This document shows positions 17,703 to 25,503 of a DNA stretch of 64,000 nucleotides, one piece after another. The first letter of the stretch is position 1. The number at the start of each line of letters is the position of its first letter. The DNA is from JABWBD01 sp040768665 (GTDB lineage Bacteria > Planctomycetota > Planctomycetia > Pirellulales > Thermoguttaceae): NCBI GenBank assembly GCA_040768665.1, contig JAXGMN010000035.1, positions 1 through 64,000 on the forward strand, written 5' to 3'. Below the pieces are notes generated by a model. That model had not been told where the DNA came from and made no database searches. It saw nothing but the letters and a program-made list of their open reading frames with translations. The translations under genes were made by a program, and so were the position numbers.

Positions 17703-17768
17703 AGGCGTGCCGCGGCTAAAAACCGGCCTGATAGACAAGAGTGGCTCGGCCGGAGCAAAGATCGGCCC

Positions 17769-17867
17769 CCGATGAGGGGCCCACGACACATGAGTAAGCC
17801 GCTTATGGCTGCTGACTTTCGCCCCTGACCAGGTTCACGGTTCCCCATTGCCGGGGCCCCTCATCGG
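17769..17867 (-). ncRNA. ffs: Signal recognition particle RNA (4.5S type)
   Basis: About 99 nt. The ends pair over 14 bp (CCGATGAGGGGCCC with GGGCCCCTCATCGG). The apical part contains the SRP signature that binds Ffh: GGTCAGG, a GCGAAAG tetraloop-like turn, then AGCAGCC. It lies immediately upstream of dnaX in the same direction, a classic position for this gene. No Alu domain is visible, so this is the short type. Confidence 0.93.
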
Positions 17868-17897
17868 AGGCCGCTTTCCAAGGCACCGGCACCTCTT

Positions 17898-17926
17898 GTT
17901 GTACGATCTGTCGGCCCATTCGTCAA
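17898..17926 (-). promoter_or_regulatory. Sigma-70-type promoter for SRP RNA (and possibly dnaX)
   Basis: On the minus strand: TTGACG, a 17-nt spacer, TACAAC. The predicted transcription start is near 17891, about 24 nt before the mature RNA end, which implies a short 5' leader that is trimmed. Confidence 0.5.
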
Positions 17927-17993
17927 AGGGGGCACACCCGCGAGCTGCGCAACGTCGTGTGCGGCGAATCTTCATGGCAGCCGGCAACGCTGG

Positions 17994-18033
17994 CACACCA
18001 GCCCGGCTGCTTCCGAGGAGCCGGGCTGGTGTG
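17994..18033. repeat. Perfect 15-bp stem hairpin after yjbQ
   Basis: Arms CACACCAGCCCGGCT and its exact complement enclose a 10-nt loop. It sits about 50 bp past the yjbQ stop codon and before the SRP RNA promoter. It could terminate yjbQ transcription, but no T-run follows. Confidence 0.6.
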
Positions 18034-18083
18034 ATGTAGGCCCGGGGAGAGGCACAACGCGGCCGCTCAATCGCTTTCCTCCC

Positions 18084-18497
18084 TCACTCGCCCATCACGG
18101 TAACCACAACGGTCCGCTGGCGCGGCCGGATGTCGCACTCCAAATGAAAGATCTGCTGCCACGTGCCCAACACCAAGGCCCCGTCAGAAACTGGCACGGA
18201 GAGCGACTGGCCCATCAGCGTCGCCTGCAGGTGTGAATGCCCGTTGCCGTCGTGCCACGCCTGTTCGTGGCCGTACTCCCGACTCGGCGGAATCAGCCGG
18301 TCGAGCGTTTCCGGAACGTCTCGCCGCAGCCCCGGTTCGAACTCCAATGTCCCGATCGCCGCGGTGCTCCCGACACCGAAAACGTGAGCAACTCCCGTCC
18401 GCACCCCGGATGCCTTGACTGCCTCTGCCACGGCATCAGTAATGTCGTGCATATCGCGGTGGCCGGCAGTATCAAAATGGAATCGTTGCTGATGCAT
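18084..18497 (-). CDS. yjbQ: YjbQ family protein (UPF0047)
   Basis: 137 residues, the normal size for the YjbQ family, whose members have been linked to thiamine phosphate synthase-like activity; the cellular role is not settled. Conserved features are GVAHVFGVGSTAAIGTLEFEP near residue 35-55 (pattern of the family core), the GNGHSHLQATLMG metal-site histidines near 85, and GTWQQIFHLECD followed by PRQRTVVV at the end. The start at ATG 18497 is chosen for length; the open frame continues upstream only through a family-A repeat. It lies downstream of the sigma-54 activator gene but separated from it by that repeat. Confidence 0.88.
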   Translation of the reverse strand: MHQQRFHFDTAGHRDMHDITDAVAEAVKASGVRTGVAHVFGVGSTAAIGTLEFEPGLRRDVPETLDRLIPPSREYGHEQAWHDGNGHSHLQATLMGQSLSVPVSDGALVLGTWQQIFHLECDIRPRQRTVVVTVMGE

Positions 18498-18515
18498 CAA
18501 TCGGCCCTTCTTTCT

Positions 18516-18618
18516 CAGTGCCTGTCCCAAAACCGTCGGGGACTGGCTCATTTTGCGGAGTTTTCGAAGCAAAATGTGCCTGTCCCCTTCTTCTCGGGAG
18601 GTTCCGGGACAGGCTCTC
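18516..18618. repeat. Family-A palindrome, subtype A1, copy upstream of yjbQ
   Basis: Ends GCCTGTCCCAAAACC and GGTTCCGGGACAGGC with one or two mismatches. The core GGGGACTGGCTCATTTTGCG pairs with GCAAAATGTGCCTGTCCCC. It lies between the activator stop and the yjbQ start, so yjbQ probably needs its own promoter or read-through. Confidence 0.8.
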
Positions 18619-18670
18619 AGTGATCCTGTTGTCTGGCAACGTCGAGATTTGAGCCATGCCGGAATTGCCA

Positions 18671-20314
18671 TTATTGGCTCTCAGAACGGCCGGTACCAGA
18701 ATCGGAAAACCGCCTCCGATCGATCTTCAGTTTCCGCATCTTTGAACGGAGCGTGGCCGGCTTGATACCCAACAGGGCGGCGGCGCCGTAGCGGCCTTCA
18801 ACCCGGCCGGCGGTTCGTTGCAGAGCGAGCTCGATGTGGCGCCGCGTTGCGTCTTCCAGTGTAGCGAACGGCGTTACCCCAGGCTGGTTCGCGGATGAGC
18901 CTGCAAACTGACGCGGCAATCCTGCCGAAGCCGGCAACCGCGCTGCCCGGTTGTCCGCCGCCGTCGGCTCTCCGGCAACGCCCAAAGCCGTGGCAACCTC
19001 CAATCGCCGACCGTCGCCCAAGATCGCCGCACGGTCGATCACCGCTCCCAGTTCCCGCACATTGCCTGGCCAGGCGTATGTCGACAACAGGCGAAGATCG
19101 TCTTCGGTCGGCAACACCGGCGTCAAACCGAAGCGCGTTGCAGCCCGTTGGGCGAAGTGACATGCGAGTTCCGGTATGTCGTCACGCCGCTCCCGCAACG
19201 GCGGCAGCACGACCGGGAAGACCGCCAGCCGGTACCACAGGTCCTCCCGAAACCGGCCTTCAGCGACCATTGCCGCCAGGTCGCGATGCGTTGCCGCGAC
19301 GATCCGCACATCAACGTGGATCGGCTGATGTCCGCCGACCCGTTCCAGCCAGCCGTCTTGCAGGATTCGCAGCAGCCTCACCTGGGCCGCGGCGGGTAGC
19401 TCGCCAATTTCATCGAGGAAGAGAGTGCCGCCATCGGCACGTTCGAACCACCCTTTGCGGAGTTGTTCTGCGCCGGTGAAAGCACCACGTTCGTGCCCGA
19501 ACAATTCGGAGTCGATCAATTCCGGCGGAATGGCCCCGCAGTTTACCCGATGGAACGGCCCGTGCGGCCGCCGCGAGCGGGTGTGGATCGTGCGGGCGAC
19601 CAGTTCCTTACCCGTCCCGGTTTCGCCGAAGATCAGCACGGGCACGTCGTTGGGAGCGACCAGTCCAACGCGCTCCATCACAGTCCGCAGCCCCGTCTCG
19701 GCCCCGACCATATTGTCAGCCAATTGTTTGCGGCCGAGCCGAGTCAGCAGCGAGCGGCGATCGGCCTCGGCCGCCTCTCGCAGGGCCTGAATCTCGCGCA
19801 GCCGATGGTCGTTATCGAGGGCCACCGTGAACGGGTCAAGCAGCATCCTCGCAAGCTGCGCCAACTCCGGTTCATGCGACGCCTCCGCCCGCAGGACGAG
19901 AATCAACACTCCGCTCCGGCGCCCGGGAGCACCGAGCGGCCCGAGCGCCATCGGCCGCTCCCCGGCTCCGCCGGGAATCAATGCTTCGGCGACCGGTGGT
20001 GACAGCACATTCGCTTCCGCCGTCGTTTCCACCGGCCACTGGACGACCTCGCTTCCGCAGGGCCATTCACAAAGCTCCGCGATCGTCGCGGCCGAGCACG
20101 TCGACGTCCTCAGCGGCAAGGTGTCTCCCTGGGCAGTGGCGCCAGCGACCATTTCGACGGCCGACCGACCCGGCTCGATGCGGGATACGATGACCCACTC
20201 GATCGGCGATGTCGCCGCCAATAAACGGGCAATCACCACGGTCGACCTGTCGATATCCGTGTGCCGACTGACCTCTCGCCACACTTCAAGCAGCAGCTCA
20301 CGGTGCGAATCCAC
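18671..20314 (-). CDS. Sigma-54-dependent transcriptional activator (GAF, AAA+, Fis-type HTH)
   Basis: Enhancer-binding protein of 547 residues from GTG 20314, chosen because GGGGAG lies 8 nt upstream; a TTG 60 nt earlier has no such site. The N-terminal half is a GAF-like sensor as in FhlA/NorR. The AAA+ domain has Walker A GETGTGKE, the sigma-54 contact loop GAFTGA, Walker B GGTLFLDEIGE and an arginine-rich sensor region (LRERRDDIPELA). The C-terminus is a Fis-like HTH (GRYGAAALLGIKPATLRSKM). It has all residues needed to work with RpoN. It is divergent from the TauE/SafE permease gene, whose upstream region holds a -24/-12 promoter, so that permease is its likely target. The inducer is unknown. 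Confidence 0.88.
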   Translation of the reverse strand: MDSHRELLLEVWREVSRHTDIDRSTVVIARLLAATSPIEWVIVSRIEPGRSAVEMVAGATAQGDTLPLRTSTCSAATIAELCEWPCGSEVVQWPVETTAEANVLSPPVAEALIPGGAGERPMALGPLGAPGRRSGVLILVLRAEASHEPELAQLARMLLDPFTVALDNDHRLREIQALREAAEADRRSLLTRLGRKQLADNMVGAETGLRTVMERVGLVAPNDVPVLIFGETGTGKELVARTIHTRSRRPHGPFHRVNCGAIPPELIDSELFGHERGAFTGAEQLRKGWFERADGGTLFLDEIGELPAAAQVRLLRILQDGWLERVGGHQPIHVDVRIVAATHRDLAAMVAEGRFREDLWYRLAVFPVVLPPLRERRDDIPELACHFAQRAATRFGLTPVLPTEDDLRLLSTYAWPGNVRELGAVIDRAAILGDGRRLEVATALGVAGEPTAADNRAARLPASAGLPRQFAGSSANQPGVTPFATLEDATRRHIELALQRTAGRVEGRYGAAALLGIKPATLRSKMRKLKIDRRRFSDSGTGRSESQ

Positions 20315-20582
20315 GTCGATGTCTCCCCGAATGCCACGAAATAACACAGAAAAATCTAGCTTATTTAACGGCAATACCGTCTTATATCACGGAGCGTGCG
20401 CGGCGCAAAGAGCATATTGGGCGACCGGTACCGCCGATATGGGGCTTTCCTTAGGATTTCGTCTCACGCTGCGGGGGCCGAAGGAATATTCGTAAACTAC
20501 TGATATAAAATAACTTATGATAGTGCGTCCGGGTTGCCGACAGTTCGGGAGTCTCTGACCGACGTTAGTCGCGGCTGCGTTA

Positions 20583-20598
20583 TGGCACAGCAAATGCA
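20583..20598 (+). promoter_or_regulatory. Sigma-54 (-24/-12) promoter for the permease gene
   Basis: TGGCACAGCAAATGCA has the invariant GG and GC separated by exactly 10 nt and one mismatch to the consensus TGGCAC-N5-TTGC. Transcription would start near 20609. It points toward the TauE/SafE gene and is divergent from the sigma-54 activator. Confidence 0.7.
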
Positions 20599-20620
20599 AA
20601 ACAGGAGGAGCCGCGCCGAG

Positions 20621-20656
20621 ATGTCGCACCCCGCCAATAACCGGGGTAGGTGGTAA
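20621..20656 (+). CDS. Possible 11-residue leader peptide
   Basis: ATG with AGGAGGAG about 10 nt upstream, encoding MSHPANNRGRW, then TAA. It begins about 12 nt after the predicted sigma-54 transcription start. The strong ribosome-binding site is the only reason to list it; it could also be a remnant of an older permease start region. Confidence 0.2.
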   Translation: MSHPANNRGRW

Positions 20657-20658
20657 AT

Positions 20659-20798
20659 TAAGAATCAAGCTCAGGGAAAGAGCAAAACGGGGACTGGCTC
20701 CGAGCCAAACAAACGTAAACACGCAGAAAATACGTCCTGGCGAGGTGCCTGTCCCCGTTTTGTTAGGGCCTCTAAGAATCAAGCTCAGGGAAAGAGCA
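20659..20798. repeat. 26-bp direct duplication flanking the family-A element
   Basis: Positions 20659-20684 and 20773-20798 are identical (TAAGAATCAAGC...AGAGCA). They bracket exactly the repeat at 20685-20772. This is what a target-site duplication, or a slippage-based capture of the element, would look like. The right copy carries part of the permease ribosome-binding region. Confidence 0.85.
20685..20772. repeat. Family-A palindrome, subtype A2, copy inside the permease leader
   Basis: 88 bp. Core GGGGACTGGCTCCGAGCC to GAGGTGCCTGTCCCC, right end GTTTTGTTAGGGCCTC. Compared with 12225-12322 the left terminal AGGCCTTAC is missing. It lies between the sigma-54 promoter and the permease start codon. 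Confidence 0.85.
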
Positions 20799-20808
20799 GG
20801 AGTCGAGC

Positions 20809-21723
20809 ATGAGCGTTCTGTTGGGGACTTTGGGAGGATTACCGGGATTTCAGCGGCGGCGAGTGCGAGTTTGGGCCGCGGTAGTCCTGGCGATTATTGG
20901 CTTGCTGGTATTCCAGATCGCGTTTCCACGATGGGCCGTCTTCCCGGAACTGGCGGATCAACTGGGGCCGGCGACGATCCTGGTGATCTTTCTGGCAGCT
21001 CTCGGGTGCGAATACGTCGACTCGTCGCTCGGCATGGGATATGGCACCAGTCTGACTCCGCTGCTGTTGTTGGCCGGTTTTGAACCCCTTGAGATTGTCC
21101 CCTGTGTGTTGCTGAGCGAATTCGTGACGGGTTTGTGCGCCGCCGCGTTCCACCAGCGCGACGGCAACGTCGAATTGCTCCGGGACGGTCCCTCGCGGAC
21201 CACGGCTATCTGGCTCTCGCTGCTGAGCGTGGTGGGGACGGTGGCCGCCGTAGCATTCGCCGTGAGCGTGAGCAAGTTCTGGCTGACGGCTATTATCTCC
21301 GTGATCGTACTTTCCGTCGGGCTTGTTACCCTTGCCACGATGCGCCGCAAGCTCGAGTTCCGCCGCGGACACATCATCGCTCTTGGAACGCTGGCTTCCT
21401 TCAACAAGGGGCTTAGCGGCGGCGGCTATGGTCCGCTGGTCACGGCCGGTCAAGTGGTCTCGGGCGTGTCACCGAAGAACGCAGTGGCGGTTACCTCGCT
21501 GGCCGAGGCTTTGACCTGCGCCGTGGGCCTCGTGGCGTATCTTCTGGTCCAAGGAAACGCAGTTCAGTGGAATCTGGCATATCCACTGGTGGCCGGGGCG
21601 CTGCTCTCCGTGCCGGTCGCGACGCTTACCGTGAAGCGAGTCTCGGAATCGGCGATGCGCGCGAGTGTGGGGCTCGCCACGTGCTTGCTCGGGCTACTGA
21701 CGGCCGCAAAGTTGTTCATGTAG
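20809..21723 (+). CDS. TauE/SafE-family (TSUP) membrane permease
   Basis: 304 residues with about eight membrane segments. The family repeats are visible: the first half has LGCEYVDSSLGMGYGTSLTP near residue 65-85, the second has TLASFNKGLSGGGYGPLVTAG near 200-220; both are the glycine-rich G-x-G-x-G signatures of TSUP carriers. TauE/SafE proteins move sulfite, sulfonates or other organosulfur anions and 3-sulfolactate; the direction and substrate here are unknown. The ribosome-binding site is AGGAG before ATG 20809. It has its own sigma-54 promoter and lies divergent from a sigma-54 activator, so it is probably inducible rather than constitutive. Confidence 0.85.
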   Translation: MSVLLGTLGGLPGFQRRRVRVWAAVVLAIIGLLVFQIAFPRWAVFPELADQLGPATILVIFLAALGCEYVDSSLGMGYGTSLTPLLLLAGFEPLEIVPCVLLSEFVTGLCAAAFHQRDGNVELLRDGPSRTTAIWLSLLSVVGTVAAVAFAVSVSKFWLTAIISVIVLSVGLVTLATMRRKLEFRRGHIIALGTLASFNKGLSGGGYGPLVTAGQVVSGVSPKNAVAVTSLAEALTCAVGLVAYLLVQGNAVQWNLAYPLVAGALLSVPVATLTVKRVSESAMRASVGLATCLLGLLTAAKLFM

Positions 21724-22165
21724 CAGCGTGTGCGCCAGCACGAAGTGCCAACCTCGCTTCAAGTGCCCCAGACCTTTTTTTCTTATGCAACACACCCCCT
21801 GCGCGACGGGTGGCTGGTTGTCTAGCGCAAATTGCTACCTTGTAAGGACTTAAGTCGTGTTTTCCTGCCATGCAACACCGCCTCGGGTTGTTGCGTAGAA
21901 CAGCGACGACGACGAACCCCAAACCGGAAAACAGAGCCGATTTAACAGCCGTGTGCCAATCCGGCAATTCGACCGTTTGCCCGCCCCATTACCTCTAAGC
22001 TCCGGCCCAGCGCCAGTTGCCTCCGACCGCTCTGCCAAGGTCTTGCGGTTCACCATCTGCTTGACGTGCTCCGGTCCGGCGGCCATCCTGGCGGTTTCGA
22101 CCGAGTGGCGGGCGAAGCACTCCGTTACTCGCAATGCCAATGTCTTGTGCCGCGGAGGCTTCTGA
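21724..22165. other. Gene-free interval
   Basis: 442 bases. Short frames on both strands have no start signals and no recognisable protein. A weak inverted repeat built on GCAACACC / GGTTGTTGC lies near 21870-21895. There is no T-run terminator directly after the permease other than a T8 stretch near 21775. Confidence 0.4.
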
Positions 22166-25100
22166 ATGTTCGGCTCCTGCCTGCTTGGATTGCTCTGTCT
22201 CGCACCTTCCTCCAGCGAGAATACACCGCTGCTTACAAACGGCGGGTTCGAAGCCGTCGCCAAGGTTCAACCCGGCGCCGAGGGGTTGGTGCAGGGCTGG
22301 AAGTTCCCCGACCCCGCTCAGGTGCCGGTCGGTTGGACGCCCAATTCAGCCTATCCCGGCGAATTGACCGTCGTCGGGACCGAAGCCGGCCAGCACGGTG
22401 CTCATGGCGGTGAGCGATTTGTTCGGATCTCGGCGTCGCGGGGCACGGCACATCTCTACCAGATGTGCGAAGGCCTTGATCCGGAGAAATGGTATCGGGT
22501 CACGGCCTGGGTGCGTGGCGGGGCCGTCTCGCTCAGCTTCTACGAGTACTTCGCCTCCGGGAAGATCGGAGGGCAAAGTGTCTTGCAGTCGACCGTCGGT
22601 CACGGAGATTGGAAGCGGGTCGAAGGCTTCTATCGTCCGCCGAGCGAAGGCTATCTCCGCTCGGCCCTGGCGATTTCCGTGCCGCCGGGCCATACGGTCG
22701 ATGTGGACGAGGTGGCGATTGAGCTGCTCGCGTTGCCCGCGGCGCCGGCCGGCGAGGCAATTGCACTCGAGACGGATCACGCCCGGCTGGTGATCTCTTC
22801 CCAAGGACTGCTTCGCCGATTCGAGGCGACATCGTCCGGCAAAGACTATGCGGTTGAGGGGACCCCGGTGCCGGTTCTCGACGTGGTCTATCGCGGCGTG
22901 GCCACGCCACTGTACAGCCTTCGCCGGGAAGGCGACCTGATCCGGGCGCAGTTTCTCGACCCGGAGGTCCGCGCAACCCTCCGGATCGTCTCGCGCAAAC
23001 AACATATCCAGCTCGAGGTTGTGGACGCTCAACCGGCCGACGTGGAAGAGTTCACCCTTCGGTTTCCAGTCCGTCGGCTACAGACCGTCGCCGGGGCTTT
23101 CAACGCGACCTACGACGACGAGTTCGGCACCTGCCTGTTCGGCGTCACCGCGAACACCTTCCAGCAGACCATACCTCACGGAGCCGAGATCGTGAGCCTC
23201 GCTGCGCGCTCGACGAATCGGCACGCCATCGTCGGCGCACGGTTCGCACTTGTGGCCGCTCCCCGCGAGCAGTTCGAGGCGGCCATCATGGAAGCGGAGA
23301 GGGAGAGCGGGCTGCCGTGCCCCATACTCGAGGGCAAGTGGGCAAGGACTTCCGAACCGGTCCGAAACTCCTACCTCTTCATGGTCGATGCCCGCGAGGA
23401 CAACATCGACCAGATCATCGAATATGCCCGGCTGGGCAAGTTTGGAACCGTCATCTTCCTCAAGAACAACTGGCTGGCCACGCACGGGCACTTCGAAATC
23501 AACACCGGGAATTTTCCACAGGGCATCGCCGGCCTCAAGCGGGCGGTCGAAAAAATCCATGCCGCAGGCATGGGGGCGGGGGTGCACGTATTCGGCCCCT
23601 CGATCTCGCCCAACGATCCGTACATCACTCCGAAGCCTGACGACCGTCTCGCCTCGGTCCCCTGCCCGCCTTTGGCGGAACCGGTCGACGAGAAGGCCAC
23701 GGTGCTTGTGCTCGCCGGTGAGCCGGATCTTCCACCGAAGACGCCTCGCAACAAGGCGTTCCCGGGCTATCACATCCGAGTCGGCGACGAGATCATTCGG
23801 TATCAAAACCTCGAGTTGGGGCCGAAGCCGCGGTTCGTCGGCTGCCAGCGAGGCGCGTTGGGCACCCGGGCTTCGCGGCACGAGAAAGGGACCGCCGTGA
23901 AGGGGTTCCTCACGATGTGGAGTTACTTCCTTGTCGATCCCGACAGCACGCTCGCCGAGGAGCTCACCGGCAACTTCGCATCCGTCTTCAACGAGTGCGA
24001 CTTCGACATGGTCTACTTTGACGCCAGCGACGGGATAAGCGATGCATACCTCGACCGCTGGTACTATCTCAACAAGATGCATCTGGGCTACTACCGCAAG
24101 TTCAGCAAAGACGTGCTCTACCAAACGAGCAACGGAACCGGCAGCAATCTCGTCTGGCACATTGTGCCACGCAGTGCGTCGGCCGACGGTCACGGCGATC
24201 TGAAGAAGTACCTGGACGAGCGGCTGCCGATCATGCAAGGCATGGCCGCCAACTTCACCCGGCCGGACGTTGGTTGGTACTACATGTTTGCCGACGTGCG
24301 GCCCGACCAGATCGAGTACGTCCTGGCGAAGACGATCGGGCTGGACGGTTCGATTTCGATCGAGACGTCCCTGGCCACCATGGAGCAGCACGCCCGCGCC
24401 CGGCAAATGATCGAGATGGTCGGCCGGTACGAGCAGTGCCGTCTTGCCCGGTATTTTCCCGATCGCGTTCGAGAGCTGCTCCGCGAGCCGGGCAAGGATT
24501 TCAAGCTGTTCCGCGACGGCGACGGCTGGAAACTCTACCGCGCCGCCTACCGGGAGCCGCGCTATGTGGAATCGCTCGACGGCAAGCAGAATGGATGGGT
24601 TATCCACAACGACCTGCCCAATGCCTGTCCGCTGGGTGTGGAAATCGCTCGCGGCTCGCGGAATGCGCCGACGAGCGACTACGATCAGCCGGGGACCGTG
24701 ACCATCGAGGAGTTCGCCGATGCCGCATCGTTCCGCTGGGACGACCAGGGCCGCGCCAAACGGTACTTTCCGGGGCCTGACGCCGTGATTACCGCCGCAG
24801 GCGCCACGGCGGAAGGAGTCACGGCCGACCTCACGGCGAGCGGCGAGATTGCCCACGTCGGCGACCGGTGCCTGGAACTCACGGCGACCAACGCGGGGCC
24901 TCGCGGCGGGTGGTGCGCCATGGCCAAGAAGCTCCCCGAACCGGTTGATCTGAGCGGCTGCCAGGCGATTGCCTTCTGGGTCCGCGGAGACGGCAAGGGC
25001 GAAAACGTGCGGCTGCACCTGCACGACACGGCCGGACGCAGTGCGACCCACAACGTGCAGGTGGGTTTCGAAGGCTGGCGGCTGTGCATCTTTCGGACTG

Positions 25101-25498
25101 CCGCCGCGCCCGGCTTCGACTGGTCGAAGACCGATCACCTCCTGATCCGGGTCGAGGGGCTTGCGGGGAACACATCCGTAAGAGTCGGCCTGGACGATCT
25201 GCGAGGGATACCTGAACTCCACGCGGCGCCGCCCGCCGTGCGCCCGGTGGTCGAGGTTAACGGCCGGGCCGTCACATTCCCCGTTCAGCTCGATTCCATG
25301 CAAGCAGTGACGAGCGAGGGCCCCGGCGGGATCCGTTTCTGGCCGGGTGGCATGCAGCCGAGCCAGACAGTCGAGGCGACGGCCACGGCGTTGATGCTCC
25401 AGCCCGGCGAGAACCGCATCCGGTTCTCGGTCGAGGCCACGGAGGGCTATCCGGGCGACGTCAACGTGCTGCTGTATCGCATGGGGCCGCTCGAATAA
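22166..25498 (+). CDS. Large secreted protein, putative glycoside-hydrolase-like TIM barrel with terminal carbohydrate-binding domains
   Basis: 1110 residues, short signal peptide (FGSCLLGLLCLAPSSS). Residues about 20-190 form a CenC-type beta-sandwich (LLTNGGFEAVAKV, then GHTVDVDEVAIELL). Residues 380-830 look like an alpha/beta barrel. Hallmarks are the VIFLKNNW strand near 430, GMGAGVHVFGPSISP near 475, and the strand FDMVYFDASDGISD near 615, which resembles the nucleophile strand of clan GH-D enzymes. The C-terminal 250 residues hold another jelly-roll of CBM11 type (GCQAIAFWVRGDGKGENVRL). I cannot assign a GH family. GGAGG lies 7 nt before the ATG. The gene ends 5 bp before the convergent glmS stop, leaving no room for a terminator between them. 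Confidence 0.7.
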   Translation: MFGSCLLGLLCLAPSSSENTPLLTNGGFEAVAKVQPGAEGLVQGWKFPDPAQVPVGWTPNSAYPGELTVVGTEAGQHGAHGGERFVRISASRGTAHLYQMCEGLDPEKWYRVTAWVRGGAVSLSFYEYFASGKIGGQSVLQSTVGHGDWKRVEGFYRPPSEGYLRSALAISVPPGHTVDVDEVAIELLALPAAPAGEAIALETDHARLVISSQGLLRRFEATSSGKDYAVEGTPVPVLDVVYRGVATPLYSLRREGDLIRAQFLDPEVRATLRIVSRKQHIQLEVVDAQPADVEEFTLRFPVRRLQTVAGAFNATYDDEFGTCLFGVTANTFQQTIPHGAEIVSLAARSTNRHAIVGARFALVAAPREQFEAAIMEAERESGLPCPILEGKWARTSEPVRNSYLFMVDAREDNIDQIIEYARLGKFGTVIFLKNNWLATHGHFEINTGNFPQGIAGLKRAVEKIHAAGMGAGVHVFGPSISPNDPYITPKPDDRLASVPCPPLAEPVDEKATVLVLAGEPDLPPKTPRNKAFPGYHIRVGDEIIRYQNLELGPKPRFVGCQRGALGTRASRHEKGTAVKGFLTMWSYFLVDPDSTLAEELTGNFASVFNECDFDMVYFDASDGISDAYLDRWYYLNKMHLGYYRKFSKDVLYQTSNGTGSNLVWHIVPRSASADGHGDLKKYLDERLPIMQGMAANFTRPDVGWYYMFADVRPDQIEYVLAKTIGLDGSISIETSLATMEQHARARQMIEMVGRYEQCRLARYFPDRVRELLREPGKDFKLFRDGDGWKLYRAAYREPRYVESLDGKQNGWVIHNDLPNACPLGVEIARGSRNAPTSDYDQPGTVTIEEFADAASFRWDDQGRAKRYFPGPDAVITAAGATAEGVTADLTASGEIAHVGDRCLELTATNAGPRGGWCAMAKKLPEPVDLSGCQAIAFWVRGDGKGENVRLHLHDTAGRSATHNVQVGFEGWRLCIFRTAAAPGFDWSKTDHLLIRVEGLAGNTSVRVGLDDLRGIPELHAAPPAVRPVVEVNGRAVTFPVQLDSMQAVTSEGPGGIRFWPGGMQPSQTVEATATALMLQPGENRIRFSVEATEGYPGDVNVLLYRMGPLE

Positions 25499-25503
25499 GC
25501 CGG

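Larger units (their letters stand above)
20315..20808. other. Divergent regulatory region
   Basis: 494 bases between activator and permease. It holds an AT-rich stretch (20340-20520), a -24/-12 promoter at 20583, a possible 11-codon leader at 20621, and a family-A element inside a 26-bp direct duplication (20659-20798). Enhancer sites for the activator would be expected at 20450-20560; I could not identify a convincing inverted repeat there. Confidence 0.5.

Noticed and set aside
17703..17789. N-terminal extension of dnaX
   Set aside because: It reads into the SRP RNA gene; the family match begins after ATG 17702.
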